This document shows positions 22,940 to 34,112 of a DNA stretch of 64,000 bases, in pieces (positions within the stretch are counted from its first letter, which is position 1; each line of letters begins with the position of its first letter). Location: the NCBI GenBank assembly GCA_020055645.1, contig CM034546.1, positions 77,810,001 through 77,874,000 on the forward strand, read 5' to 3'. The DNA comes from Tomocerus qinae. Lineage: Eukaryota > Arthropoda > Collembola > Entomobryomorpha > Tomoceridae. A model generated the notes under the pieces. The model was given only the letters and a program-made list of their open reading frames with translations, did not search any database and was not told the origin of the DNA. The translations under genes and the position numbers were made by a program.

Positions 22940-24748
22940 ATGATGACCTGTGACTTGCATTGTGTGTGTAGTGTTTTCTTATTTTACAAAATAGTGGTAA
23001 CCACTGCTATTAACTTAGAGTTGAATGGCTTTGAAAACTGCTACTTCTTCTTACATTTTTCAAATTCTTCTTCGGAAGACCTGAATAAATTTATTTTCAA
23101 AAATGGGGAGAGAAAATATCAACAATTTATTGTGGCCAATGAAGAAATTGTAAGAAAAGACAAATTAGTGAATAAATGTGCACTATTTATTATCTGGAAA
23201 CTAGATGCTAGTTTATTTCTGTACGAATACGTTAACAGTCTAGGAGTAGAAGATGAAAGTTTCGTCATCGTGGTCGCAAGGGAAGATCTCAAAGTGAGTT
23301 CAGGAATGAAATTCAGTGGAAATTTGGAAAGAGGATGGACAAAAAAGATTTTCGTAGTCTCCAAAAATGTCAGTAATTCAACTTCTGTTTGGATGCCAAG
23401 TTTCTGGAAAAAGGAAGGATGGAAGAAAATAGCAATGCCAATAAATGTAGTCCTTTCGTATGATTTACTGAATTTACAATGGAAAACGCAATATAAAAGA
23501 ATGGAGGGGAGGAGTGTATTCATCTGTAAGGAATCGTGGTGGAAAAATTCCTTGGAATTAATTGAATGTCTAAGAGATACACATCGTCACCTGGTGAGTT
23601 GTTATGGTGCACACAGAGTTCTTGCGAATTTGGCAAAAGAATTTAATTTTACAGTGGACAACCTTTTAGTTTGGCAGCAAAAGTGCGACCAGATAACTGA
23701 CGTTGCAATAACAGTAGATATTTATGTCTATCAATTCACAATCGAACATTTCGTTTATGCGAACAAATTCCAGAATTTACTGTATTGCGAAGCAACAAAT
23801 GAATTGCACTCGTCTGTGAAATGGCTGGAATGGTTCCAACCTTTCGTTAATCAAACTTGGATTTTCATAATCACGTTATTTCTAATCTCCAGTTTTCTCT
23901 TTCCTCTTCAAAATCGTGGCAAGTTCTCCTTGAAAACATTTTTCCTTGAGGTGTTCACAAATTTTGCAGAATTAATCAAGCAATTTCGGCTTTCTAAACA
24001 GAAAAAGTGGAATATTTTACTCACAGCTGGTGCTATTGTCTTAACAACAGTATACGAAACAATTATCACAAGCTTTTTAATAGCCCCACCTGCCAAAAAA
24101 ATTTTCAAGGACCTACCAGAACTTTTGGATGGAGGATACAAAATTCTTTTTGATGTATACGGTCCAGGCGATTATTATAAGGAAATATTTTCAAGATATA
24201 ATATGTCTGATAGAATAGCTGACAGTTTTATTTTGTATGCTCCAGAGCTTAGCTGGAACGATGCTCTAATGCTTCCAGCGAATTTGTCTCTGAAAGGTGC
24301 ATTTGGCATTGAAGATCATTTCTTGGCTTGGGCGAAAGTTGAGATACAATTTAAAAGTTATTACAAAAATCCTCCTGCTGTTCGATGTCACCATGTTACC
24401 AAACAATTTTTTCAATTTACAAAAGGATGGAAATTTAACGGAGCATTGACAAAAACTTTCCACAAAATGATGTCAATCTTTTTCCAAGAAGGGTTATTTT
24501 CGTTTTGGTTCGGCATTAGCTACTGGAACCATAATTTTGGTCCAAATGTACATAAAGAAAATGTGGAATGGAGAGAAAAGCAACCAGCACCCTTGAAATT
24601 AAATTTGTGGTTTAATTCAGTAATTTACATTTGGAGTCTGTTGTTAGCAATTAGTACAGCCGCCTTTGTAGGGGAAATTATTGCTCGACGAAAGGGAAAT
24701 ATCATTAATTATTGGTATCTTTGGTTCAACTTTCGAAAAAATCCTTAA
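22940..24748 (+). CDS. Divergent ionotropic receptor (IR)-like protein, single exon
   Basis: An uninterrupted 602-residue frame. After a signal-peptide-like start (about residues 1-25) comes a ligand-binding-like half with HRHLVSCYGAHRVLANLAKE and FNFTV near residues 220-240. Then follow a first membrane helix WIFIITLFLISSFLFPL (about 306-325), a second hydrophobic segment ILLTAGAIVLTTVYETIITS (about 357-380) before an S2-like region, and a last helix SVIYIWSLLLAISTAAFVGE (about 560-582). This S1-TM1-pore-TM2-S2-TM3 layout is that of insect divergent IRs. The canonical R, T and D/E glutamate-binding residues are not evident, as in most divergent IRs. Intronless IRs are common in insect expansions. 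Likely a chemosensory cation channel; ligand unknown. Confidence 0.65.
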   Translation: MMTCDLHCVCSVFLFYKIVVTTAINLELNGFENCYFFLHFSNSSSEDLNKFIFKNGERKYQQFIVANEEIVRKDKLVNKCALFIIWKLDASLFLYEYVNSLGVEDESFVIVVAREDLKVSSGMKFSGNLERGWTKKIFVVSKNVSNSTSVWMPSFWKKEGWKKIAMPINVVLSYDLLNLQWKTQYKRMEGRSVFICKESWWKNSLELIECLRDTHRHLVSCYGAHRVLANLAKEFNFTVDNLLVWQQKCDQITDVAITVDIYVYQFTIEHFVYANKFQNLLYCEATNELHSSVKWLEWFQPFVNQTWIFIITLFLISSFLFPLQNRGKFSLKTFFLEVFTNFAELIKQFRLSKQKKWNILLTAGAIVLTTVYETIITSFLIAPPAKKIFKDLPELLDGGYKILFDVYGPGDYYKEIFSRYNMSDRIADSFILYAPELSWNDALMLPANLSLKGAFGIEDHFLAWAKVEIQFKSYYKNPPAVRCHHVTKQFFQFTKGWKFNGALTKTFHKMMSIFFQEGLFSFWFGISYWNHNFGPNVHKENVEWREKQPAPLKLNLWFNSVIYIWSLLLAISTAAFVGEIIARRKGNIINYWYLWFNFRKNP

Positions 24749-26300
24749 CTGTATTATTCTACTTTTTATTGCATAAAAATGCAGTCGCAAGTTGTTGTCC
24801 TAATTAATTAACAGAAGAAATCGATTAAATGATTTAGAGAAATCCTCTCTCAAATTTTTTTAAGAACTACGGAATATATATACTACTATTATCCAAGCAA
24901 GTATCCCGAGGGGGGGGGGGCCGGGCCCTCTTAAATTTCCAGTAAAAGACGATATTTTTGTCAAAAAAGGTACAAACGCCAAAAAAATTTCGCGCAAATA
25001 ATATTTATGTCTTTATTTAACTAATATAATATTTTGGTGATTTGGTGCCCCCCTTGGTCAAATTCCTAGATACGTGCTTGCTATTATCTATTATACAGTA
25101 GCAGAGTAGCAGCTATATTATACTTAAGCTATATGTTGTTAACAATATGACAATGTACAACTATACACATGCACGAGTAAATAGACTATAAGTCTTAGGT
25201 CAATATAGTCAATCAATATTACCATTTAGGGCCATTATTGTAATAAACAATTGCACAATGTTTTCATATTAATTGACTTAAAACACAGCATGGTGGAACT
25301 GGAGATATCATAACAATCATGCTATCACGTCAATTAATTTCTATATTTTGAAATTATGTTATTTTGCCCATTTTCGATATCCAAGATGTGAATCTTTCTC
25401 AATAAATCTTTTTATTGCATTTTGAAATTGTGTGTGTGTAAAATCATTCCGAGATAAACCTATTTCAACCATAAGGAATTTAATTTAAAATAGTTCGAAT
25501 ATGCCAAAAGCATTCTAAAAACATGAAACTATTTGTATATAATGGAGAACATAAACAAAATAGGGTCAAAAATTTAGTTCGCACCTAATCAATAGGAAAA
25601 CTTGGAAAAACCTTTATGGCATTTCAACACATCAAAATCAATTTTAAATTACCCAGACGATCAGATGAAAATGACTATGACTCCCCAAAATATTGAGTGC
25701 ACATTTAAGTTTTAAATGCACTCATGCACTGTGAATACTAATAACATGTTTCGGTGTTTTTTTGTGATAACGAATACATTTACTTTGTCGTCAAAATTCC
25801 TACCAAGGGCCAAGGAAAACAAATCACGCTGCAATAATTTGGGCCAAATCTGCTTATCGATCCTATTCCGCCATTGATGAGAACAGACAATAATTATTAC
25901 AGTACTATATTCTTACAGACACAAAGTAAAAAAAATGGTGGAATACAATAGGGAAAAGTCTATACCCTGGCCCTATCCTATATTCAAGAAAAATGAAAAT
26001 GTTTTCTCAAATTATGCAATGCAAGTGAACTTAACTGCAACATTTGTATATATGTAGTTTTTCTAGCTTTCGATTTCAATTTATCAATTTTAATTTTATT
26101 GCAAAATTATGTTTACATGTCCTTTTATTCTCCAACAAGGGAGACTTCATCATATGCCAAAAGCAAAACAAATGCTGACACATTTTTCTAATGTTGGATG
26201 GATACACATTTTTCAAGAAAAAAGTAAACATGCTAATTAAATGCAGGTTTAAAAAAGAGGAAAATGTCAACGTTATTGCACTGGGATGTGAAGAAATATT
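24749..26300. other. Intergenic with one MITE, no gene seen
   Basis: Between the convergent IR and CHK-kinase genes. It contains the MITE at 24894-25080 and AT-rich sequence. Short open frames near 26076-26270 overlap the kinase 3' flank and show nothing recognisable. Confidence 0.4.
24894..25080. mobile_element. hAT-type MITE, 187 bp, with perfect 8-bp duplication
   Basis: Ends CAAGCAAGTATCC and GATACGTGCTTG are inverted and flanked by CTATTATC on both sides (24886-24893 and 25081-25088). A run of twelve G lies near the left end. Same family as 16137-16300 and the element near 46249-46410. Confidence 0.75.
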
Positions 26301-27569
26301 TTATAAGACATTCATTTCCGTAAATTCATTGATAATGTCCACCAGTCTTTTCTTCGCTTTTTCACTGTTTTTAAAAGCAATTGGGCAAAAGGTTTTAAAG
26401 CCTTCAAATACGTCAACGGCTGGAATAAGTTGGAGTTCATCATCACCAAGTTCAATTTTTGTATCTTCGGAATCCTTCTCCTCCTGTAGCGGAAATATGC
26501 CTAAATGGAAAGGGACAGCAAAAACTGTAAACGCCAAGGCAGAGACAAGATTTTCATAAAACTCTGCGGTAAATTTTTCGCGGGTAAAATATTGGGGATG
26601 TTGAGTTCCAATGAGCCGCAATTCCTGGATGAAAGCCTCATAGTAAATATCCAGGATGTTTCTCAAATGTTCCTTGCGGAATTCAGGGGAAGTGCTCGTG
26701 AAAATGAAATAGTACAAGTCTTCATAAATACTTCCAAAGTGACAATGTTGATAATCTATGAATTTGACATCCAATGGTTTCTGGGTTTCTTGGGAATATT
26801 TAAACAAGGCATTATTTGTCCACAGATCTCCGTGACAGAGAACACTGAGGTATTTCCCATCTTTGGCAAGTTTGTTAGGCACAATTATATTTTCGACCGT
26901 ACGAGAACAAATGGCGTCCATTTTATTTGCCTGATCAACACTAATTCTATCTTTGATAAAGCCAATAACATCCTGACACACCTTACTGTAATTATACCAG
27001 TGAGGATTCGTTGGTTCACTCTTTGCTTTATAAAAATGTAGTCGAAAAATAGACAGATCGAAAGCTTCGTGATTTCCTTCTTGAAGATAATAATATCCTT
27101 TTGCGTGGAATGCGCCCAGTTGTTGCATTATCATTTTGGTTTCATCAAAACTAAGTCCAGGATACTTTTCTTGCATTTTGTAGCCCAAGGAGCGCAAATC
27201 TTCCAAAACAATGAAGTCTGTTTTCCCATCGTTGAGGCAGTCGTACATCTTTGGGATTGGAAGCGGGGACTTGCACAGTTTTTCTATTCCTGGGGCAATT
27301 ATCTTGTACAACATATTTTCTCTCTCGAACAATTTGAAGTGGGAGAAGAAGCTGAATAGCATAAAGTCTTCACTTGGGCCTCCTTTGTACACTACGTGGT
27401 AGGTGGTTCCTGATTTCGTTTTAATGACAATAGGTTTAATAGTACCCATAACACCACCTCCAGAATCTCCAGAATAACTGAACTCTTCAACAGGTTCTTT
27501 CACTAAGCCTTCGAAGAAAGATTTGTCCGTCAATCTTCGCTCCACTAAAGCCTTCAGTGTTATCGCCAT
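26301..27569 (-). CDS. Ecdysteroid-kinase-like (CHK kinase-like) protein
   Basis: A 422-residue single-exon frame with the aminoglycoside-phosphotransferase-type kinase layout of the EcKinase/DUF1679 family. A candidate ATP-binding Lys is in YHVVYKGG (about K62), with VLEDL (about 121-125), the catalytic loop VLCHGDLWTNN (HGD about 246-248) and the metal-binding FIDYQHCHFGS (D about 272). The family length is about 400-430, so it is complete. In insects members phosphorylate ecdysteroids or, as a broad expansion, are thought to act in detoxification by phosphorylation; the substrate here cannot be told. The start at 27569 gives MAITLKALVERRL with no better upstream Met. Cytosolic, as no signal peptide is seen. 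Confidence 0.85.
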   Translation of the reverse strand: MAITLKALVERRLTDKSFFEGLVKEPVEEFSYSGDSGGGVMGTIKPIVIKTKSGTTYHVVYKGGPSEDFMLFSFFSHFKLFERENMLYKIIAPGIEKLCKSPLPIPKMYDCLNDGKTDFIVLEDLRSLGYKMQEKYPGLSFDETKMIMQQLGAFHAKGYYYLQEGNHEAFDLSIFRLHFYKAKSEPTNPHWYNYSKVCQDVIGFIKDRISVDQANKMDAICSRTVENIIVPNKLAKDGKYLSVLCHGDLWTNNALFKYSQETQKPLDVKFIDYQHCHFGSIYEDLYYFIFTSTSPEFRKEHLRNILDIYYEAFIQELRLIGTQHPQYFTREKFTAEFYENLVSALAFTVFAVPFHLGIFPLQEEKDSEDTKIELGDDELQLIPAVDVFEGFKTFCPIAFKNSEKAKKRLVDIINEFTEMNVL

Positions 27570-29133
27570 GGCAGATGAAATCTAATAACAGTAAACGTAA
27601 TGACAATTATGCGTAATTAGAAACCAAACAATGGTCATTTCGGATTTTTGTAAAGTTCAAAATTTTCTATTAAATTTTAATATCAATACCTATTTATGAA
27701 ATTTGTTTCCCTTTTGAAATCCCTTTTGTTGAAATATGCCTTCACTGCAATTTGTATACTCTCTGCAGACTCTGCACCAACTCTGCACTCACTCGAATCG
27801 AAGTTCACTCGACTCGTCTCATTAAGCAATCACTTGTTCAGTAAAAATGATAAAAGGTACAGTATATATCGCACACAGATTGTGTGTATGCATATATAAT
27901 ATATTTATTATATTATGTCCTTATCTGTCATCTGAATTATAATAGAAACTGAACCAGTACCTGACCAGCAAGCAACAATAAGTATACTGCACTCTTATAG
28001 TACATTAATATTGCTGTGTAGTTAAGTTAGTAAATAGTCGAGCCAGTGAATGCCGATTGGAATAACAAATACCTATCAGCTTTAGGTTGGTGTCCATTTA
28101 CCCTTCATAAATGTTACGTGTAAGTAAACACAATGACCTTGGCAGGTTTTGGACATTGGACTATATAGGTCAATAATTTTAGGTTAACACTTTTCTATGC
28201 CTGTTTGTTTACGATCAATCTATTGCAGTTAGCATATACTGATGATACGTGCACTGATAGACAAGAGTTTTAATTGGCAGGAAAGTCTACATTTTGCCAT
28301 GTATTAGGTAGGTGCTGGAACAGGCACGTAAGTCTATGTCATAAATGGATTTCGGCTAGTATGTACTTAAATACCACATTCACTACTTAGTGACATAGCC
28401 TGTACAACAGAAATTCCAATTTTCACAAACATGACCTTTGACCTCTTTATAAGGTCTTCTATTGCAAAAATAGTTACATATTTGGCCTTCATTTCATCTT
28501 TAGCTTCTGAACGACACCTTACATCGACATTTTTCGATGAAAAATAAAATTTGACCTTTGACATCTCGTAGAGGTCAACAATTTTGAGATATTTTCCCCA
28601 TAAAAACCATAACTTTACAAGGGCTTTATTTTTAATCGGGCAGAATTTAGATTGAACAATTCCTTATATGAAAAACTGCCTATTTCAAAATTTATTTCGT
28701 AATTTTGAAAGTAAAGAAATTCAAATTTTTCACAAATTCAAAAACCAACCCGAGATACTGCGATTGTTGATTTCTGTTCCAAGTTTCATCCAAATTAGGC
28801 ATACAGAAAATGTTTTTCTGCCCGCTAGCCAAAATATTTTGGGTTCGTTTTCCTTTCTGAGCAGGCAGGCGGAAAGCTGACTGCTCGTGCCCGATAACTT
28901 GGTTAGTGCGGCCAAAAATTAAGGACTGCCCGTTAACTACCGTTAGTTTTTAGAATGTTTGTTTTCTTTCTTTTTCAAAAAATTGAAGCGAGTAAATTTT
29001 TTTTGTGTCCGCATTTGATAATAAATATTCTGTTAAGGCGGGCAGCGCTTCGCACTGCTGGTCCGTTTTCATAAAATTTCCGATTTTTTGGTGATATTTC
29101 CCATAGGCCTTGAAATACTGAAAAATTTTTTTG

Positions 29134-29388
29134 GGTTGGATTTAGGCATCGGGATCTCGTTGCCCCAAGCCGCCAAGCGTAGTGAAAAGTAGTGCACGTG
29201 CACTATATTGGGGGCAAAAAATGCAATTTATTGGGGCAAAGGGGGTAACGAATTCAATAGATTAGAAGGTACATTAGAAGCACTTGGGGCAACAACGGAG
29301 GGAATAAATTAAGGTAGTAGGTTAAGAGGCCAAACTTGAAGAAACGGAGGCAATTGGGGCAACCAGATCCCGCTGCCTAAATCCAGCC
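29134..29388. mobile_element. MITE-like element with inverted ends, 255 bp
   Basis: GGATTTAGGCATCGGGATCT on the left pairs with AGATCCCGCTGCCTAAATCC on the right, with few mismatches; GTTGCCCCAA extends the left arm and TTGGGGCAAC the right. No coding. No clear flanking duplication was found. Confidence 0.45.
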
Positions 29389-30083
29389 TTTTTGACCAAA
29401 GTTGTTAGTTCACAACACTAAATTACACAGATAAAATAAAATGCTTAACTAAAAATGTCAACTGAAGACCCATTTTTTTCATTTTCCTATAGCAAATAAT
29501 TTCTACTTTAATTTCTACTGTCTATCGTTCGTGTCATTAATCATTATTCGTTTGCTTGCAAACGGTCCCTAATGGGGCTCCATTTAGCACATAGGGACTC
29601 CCTACACAATGAGCCAAATGATTTTACAAGCTTCGCGCTGTTAAAAACTGCGGTAGGTTCAATTCAGAATAAGAAAACAGAGATATTCGTGGAAGTTCTA
29701 TTATAAATTCGTCATTAACTTTGAAAAATATTATTTCTTTTTAAAGTGTACGTCTTTTTATATAAATTTTTGGTTTCCGACAAGAATTCCGAACCGATCA
29801 CAGGATAATTCGTGTCGAAATTTAAAAACAGTTAACAGGAAGAACCGTACATATATGTAATGTGTAAGTAAAAAATTTGAAAGTAAATACAAAAATACAT
29901 AATAAATGTTAAATGAATAGTTGATATTATGTTCTAAGGGTTATGTACTAATGTAGGCGTAAAATAATGTAGTAAAATGTCAATATGTGTCATTAACGTC
30001 GATAACCAATTAAGGGTGTGACTCTCAAGCTCAACTCTTGGCCACTTACTTAAAATTTAAATGTTAAAACTTAATCGCACTTT

Positions 30084-30985
30084 CAGTCAGGGAGTTAGCT
30101 CTTTCCCTGGCTCTTTTATAGCCAGATTTGGCTCCAAAAAAGGAGCTAGTTCTAGCTCCTTAAGCGCTAATATTGGCTCTGTTTTTTGAAACCCACGAAG
30201 GAAACTAAAACTACTTTTCCGTCCGAAACTGGACGGTTGGTAGTGAAGCTACCCGACATTTGACAAAATTAGCAAAGAAAGCATGCATCTATCTACCCAC
30301 AGTGTTAACCTAATGAGAAAGAGGATTGTTATAATTCTTCATTCTTTCCGATTTTCGATATACCACCTCCTTTACTCAGGCCACACCCCCCCCCCAATAG
30401 TCGAAAAGCAAGGTTGAAACTACTCCGAAACTACTCGACCGATTCGAATCATTATTATTGATATAGTGAGAAAATTGTAACTTGAGTCACACAGTACTGG
30501 GCCTCTAGTTTTATATAATTATTTTAAATTGCGTTAAGAAAATATTCGTCATATTGCATAGTTTTCTGCATTTTGTACTACACCATATTTATACTGTCGG
30601 CTGCGTACACGATACAGCTTTCGTGTCCGGCCCAATCTCCTTTGTTTAATTTTTCTGAGATGTGATCTGAAAGAGTTGGTTGTAGAATGCATTCTATTAT
30701 AGGAACCAAAAAGTCCATCGGTGAAAAGATAGATTTTGACACGCTCTTTCCAATGGTGATGGTTAGAATGAAATCGGTCGTTGGCTTTTTTGGCTCTGGA
30801 GGTTTTGGTGAAATAATTTGATAGAAGAGCTACTTTCAGCGCCTTAGGAGCTACAATTTTGTGTAAAAAGAGCCAGTTCTGGCTCCAGAAGCCCATATTA
30901 GCGCCATAAGAGCTAGATCCAGCTCCTTTTTTAGGAGCTAAATCTGGCTACAAAAGAGCCAGGGAAAGAGCTAACTCCCTGACTG
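30084..30985. mobile_element. TIR element of 902 bp with GAGCT-repeat ends
   Basis: CAGTCAGGGAGTTAGCTC and its complement begin inverted ends of roughly 100 bp containing repeated AGGAGCTA/TAGCTCC units. Flanking bases share ACTTT. An open frame inside (30549-30896, minus) shows no transposase motif. Likely non-autonomous, superfamily undecided. Confidence 0.55.
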
Positions 30986-32135
30986 ACTTTCCGTAAACTT
31001 TGCATCATTCATTCACCATTCAAAAAATAATGCACTTTGGGTTGTTGACTTATTGATGACTATTGAATATTATGGATTTTTTTCGGTCATTAACAAATGT
31101 TTTTATTTGATATAGTACAGTATGTGACTGGTTTCATTGACAAGCAAAATTACATCTAATCACTTCCATTATTTTACAACGAGGAAATGTTATGTGGTCA
31201 TTCGACTCCCATAAACCGCAGTCATTTAGAAGAAAACGGATTTACTTGTTTGTCATTTGTAAGTCTTACAATTTTCATCAAATCTTATATAGACAAAAAT
31301 AATACAAAACTTTTTTTTAAAGGAAGATGGCTAGATAATTATTGATTTGTGAGAATTGTAGAAAGTGGTTGCTATAAATATTTTTGATTAGAAGCTGTTG
31401 GATAATACTCGCATAGTTTGTCTGCCTGTGTTAAAACTAGATTAAAACTAAAACTAGGTGGGTTGTGAAATAAATACTTAAAATAAGGATTTGGAAGGAT
31501 AAGCATCCTGAACCATAATACTGCATTAGCATATAGGGCAAACATCTGACGATGTCTCAGAAAAAATAAGCTACCTACGTTGAAGCTAAACAATTGAGCA
31601 ACCATAATATTATTATGTTTTATGTATATAATATATATTTTTCTGTAATTTTAATTGATAATTGAAAGGGTTTGGAGGAAAGTACAAATCCAGCTCTTTT
31701 ATTTAAAATCGAGCCAGAAAATTAGTTATAATCGTGTAACATATCCACGCAGTTTTCATTATTTGTGATATGTCCTACGCTATATTTTGAACGCTGTGGT
31801 CTGAGAGCATGAGTGATGGATTGATGGATACATTTTTGTAGACTAGATAAACTTTAGTTGCTGTCTAAAAATTATATAATACTTTTTGTTATTGGAATTG
31901 ATGATTAATGATGTAACATCAGGTTAATTAACTTGTAATAGGATTGCTGAGAAAATCGACAGCGTCAGTTTCAACTTCTACTTGCTCTTTGTTATTTGCA
32001 ATCCGTTATTGTCGTGCTGTATATCCGCTGCTGAGCCTACCTGCAATTCTGAATATTATCTTCTCCAAACAAGTTAATCCTTTTGGTTCAAGAAGTTCAC
32101 TTCGCTTTGAAGTGGCTCTGTAAAGCATTGCAGTC

Positions 32136-34112
32136 ATGAAAGTTCATATATATGTTTTCGGGCTTGCCCTCTTTATGCAATCATTGTGGACAGTTTCTTC
32201 AGATGGTCTAGCTCCACTAACGAAGTTGTCTGGTAAAGACATAACTGGAGAAGTATTTGGAAACGGGGAGCGAAGGGCAAACGTTTTCCCGACTGCATAT
32301 GGCGACTTCAACTCGGACAAGCTGACTGACATGGTCACTACGACCCGAAATATGTCATCAGTTGTAATCTATCTTGGATACGAAGAAGCTCCCCTGTTAA
32401 GAAGAGCTATATCTTGTGATATACAAACAAGCGAACATAGGGGATCGGTCCATATTGTCGGAGTTGGTCTTGGAGACTTTACGGGCGATGGATTGATGGA
32501 TGTCCTTGTTTCGTTTATTCATCCTGGAAAAGAAGACCTAACCCGTGTTATAGTTTTCCAAGGAACTGGCAACGACATAATGTGCAACTCGGAAAATGAA
32601 GTAGAAAATACAATCGATATGATTCAAGAACCACTCATCCTGGACCTTAATGGAGACATGGTTATGGATTTACTGGGAGAAGTTTGGGAAACCGAAAATG
32701 GAACCAAAAAGGAAAAGCGTATGATATGGATTTTCGAACCCACCATCGGTAAACCAATATTTTCAAATCAAACATTTGTCGTGGGAAAGGACAAACTAAC
32801 TAAAGTAAGACCAATGGTAAATGTCTCTTCTAATGCTTTTGTGGACGTAAATGGAGATATGATACCCGAATTAGTTATTATGGCAGACGACAAGCTAAAC
32901 GACAAGCCTAATGATGCGACAAAAAGGTACGTTATCGAATACTACAACATTCAGAGAAATCCGGAGAACCAGGAAATATATTTCACAGAAGCTCAACCTC
33001 CGGTTCTACTTGATCCAAAAAATGAGACACAATTATATGGGCAACCTATTTTTATGGATTTAAATCAAGATGGTAGGCTCTTTCATCTGATTCCGTTTTG
33101 CACAAAAAAAGCATGCTCTAGTTCAAGAGACCAAGGAATCAAAGCCATTTATGGTAGAAATGTCACTACATTGCCACTCGGATTTAAAGATCATTGGAGC
33201 TTTTTCCAAAAACGACATGACCGCGGGTGGGACACTCACTACGCCAGAACAATCACCTTACGAGCTGGGGATTACAATTTGGATGGCTTTCCAGATCTCA
33301 TTGGAGTTGTCGAGAATCCTGGAAAAAATGTCTACGAAACAAATGCTGTAATTTTTGAAAATGTTCCCTGCCTTCCTGACGCAAATCAAAACCCGTGTAA
33401 TTTGTCAAGAACATTTAGAATAAACTATGAAGTTCTGCAGCAATATAGTCAAGTTGCATTGGCTACTTTCTATGACATATTTGAAGATGGCCTAATAGAT
33501 GTCATAATTGTGAGAAGAACAAACAATGATACAGCTCCAGATAAAGATGAATATGAAGTTCGATCTTTTCAAAACAGTCCCGACTACGACGCCAACTTTA
33601 TGAAAGTCATGGTGCTTTCAGGGTCCAAGTGCCTTAAATGTCCGAAAACAGAAATTCCATATGGAAATATTCTTCCCGGTCCTGTCATAAGCTACAAGAC
33701 CACTACTCAAGCTGGAAATTCTCAAGTGGCAGTTGCAGCCCAATTCTATCGAAGTTCGCACATGGCTATGGATTTGCCATGCACCATTTTCGGAATTGGC
33801 CATTCTCCGAACTTTGTAGAGACTCTCCATGTGAATATTGGAAGTTCATATTCTATGCTAAATGCCAGTCACGTTTGGCCTCAAATTATTCCAAATTCAC
33901 AAATAATTGTGGTACCTTCGCCATTAGATCGGCCAAAGCAATGGAAGGCTAAACTATTCCTGACACCCAGTAAAGCTGTTCTCAATACATTCGGAGTCTT
34001 AGTTGGATTTTGTCTGTTTGTCACTTCGTTAGTCCTCGCCTTACAATATAAAGAGCGAAGGGAGGACAGAAAAGAAAAATTAAACGAAGCAAGACAATTT
34101 CATATGATGTAG
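32136..34112 (+). CDS. ITFG1: ITFG1 / T-cell immunomodulatory protein (TIP, LINKIN) homologue
   Basis: A 658-residue single-exon frame. A signal peptide (MKVHIYVFGLALFMQSLWTV) leads into FG-GAP-like repeats with calcium-loop motifs: GDFNSDKLTD (about 56-65), GDFTGDGLMDVL, DLNGDMVMDLL, DVNGDMIPEL, DLNQDGR, GDYNLDGFPDL and YDIFEDGLIDV. A C-terminal membrane helix (FGVLVGFCLFVTSLVLAL) and a short basic tail (KERREDRKEK) follow. This is the type I membrane layout of ITFG1 (about 610 residues in vertebrates), an alpha-integrin-like adhesion protein linked to tubulin and AAA ATPases in LINKIN studies. It is notable that no intron interrupts it. The first Met fits the signal peptide. Assignment is firm from repeat order and tail. 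Confidence 0.88.
   Translation: MKVHIYVFGLALFMQSLWTVSSDGLAPLTKLSGKDITGEVFGNGERRANVFPTAYGDFNSDKLTDMVTTTRNMSSVVIYLGYEEAPLLRRAISCDIQTSEHRGSVHIVGVGLGDFTGDGLMDVLVSFIHPGKEDLTRVIVFQGTGNDIMCNSENEVENTIDMIQEPLILDLNGDMVMDLLGEVWETENGTKKEKRMIWIFEPTIGKPIFSNQTFVVGKDKLTKVRPMVNVSSNAFVDVNGDMIPELVIMADDKLNDKPNDATKRYVIEYYNIQRNPENQEIYFTEAQPPVLLDPKNETQLYGQPIFMDLNQDGRLFHLIPFCTKKACSSSRDQGIKAIYGRNVTTLPLGFKDHWSFFQKRHDRGWDTHYARTITLRAGDYNLDGFPDLIGVVENPGKNVYETNAVIFENVPCLPDANQNPCNLSRTFRINYEVLQQYSQVALATFYDIFEDGLIDVIIVRRTNNDTAPDKDEYEVRSFQNSPDYDANFMKVMVLSGSKCLKCPKTEIPYGNILPGPVISYKTTTQAGNSQVAVAAQFYRSSHMAMDLPCTIFGIGHSPNFVETLHVNIGSSYSMLNASHVWPQIIPNSQIIVVPSPLDRPKQWKAKLFLTPSKAVLNTFGVLVGFCLFVTSLVLALQYKERREDRKEKLNEARQFHMM

Larger units (their letters stand above)
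27570..32135. other. Long non-coding stretch with two TIR elements
   Basis: 4.5 kb between divergent CHK kinase and ITFG1 genes. Recognisable content is the inverted-end elements at 29134-29388 and 30084-30985 and GGGCAG-rich repeats near 28.6-29.1 kb. No open frame with a recognisable motif. The promoters of both flanking genes must lie here. Confidence 0.4.

Noticed and set aside
26505-27041. 178-residue plus-strand frame
   Set aside because: Antisense to the CHK kinase, whose catalytic motifs are clear on the minus strand.
30549-30896. 115-residue frame inside the 30084-30985 element
   Set aside because: Basic composition without DDE-type or other transposase motifs; overlaps the inverted end.
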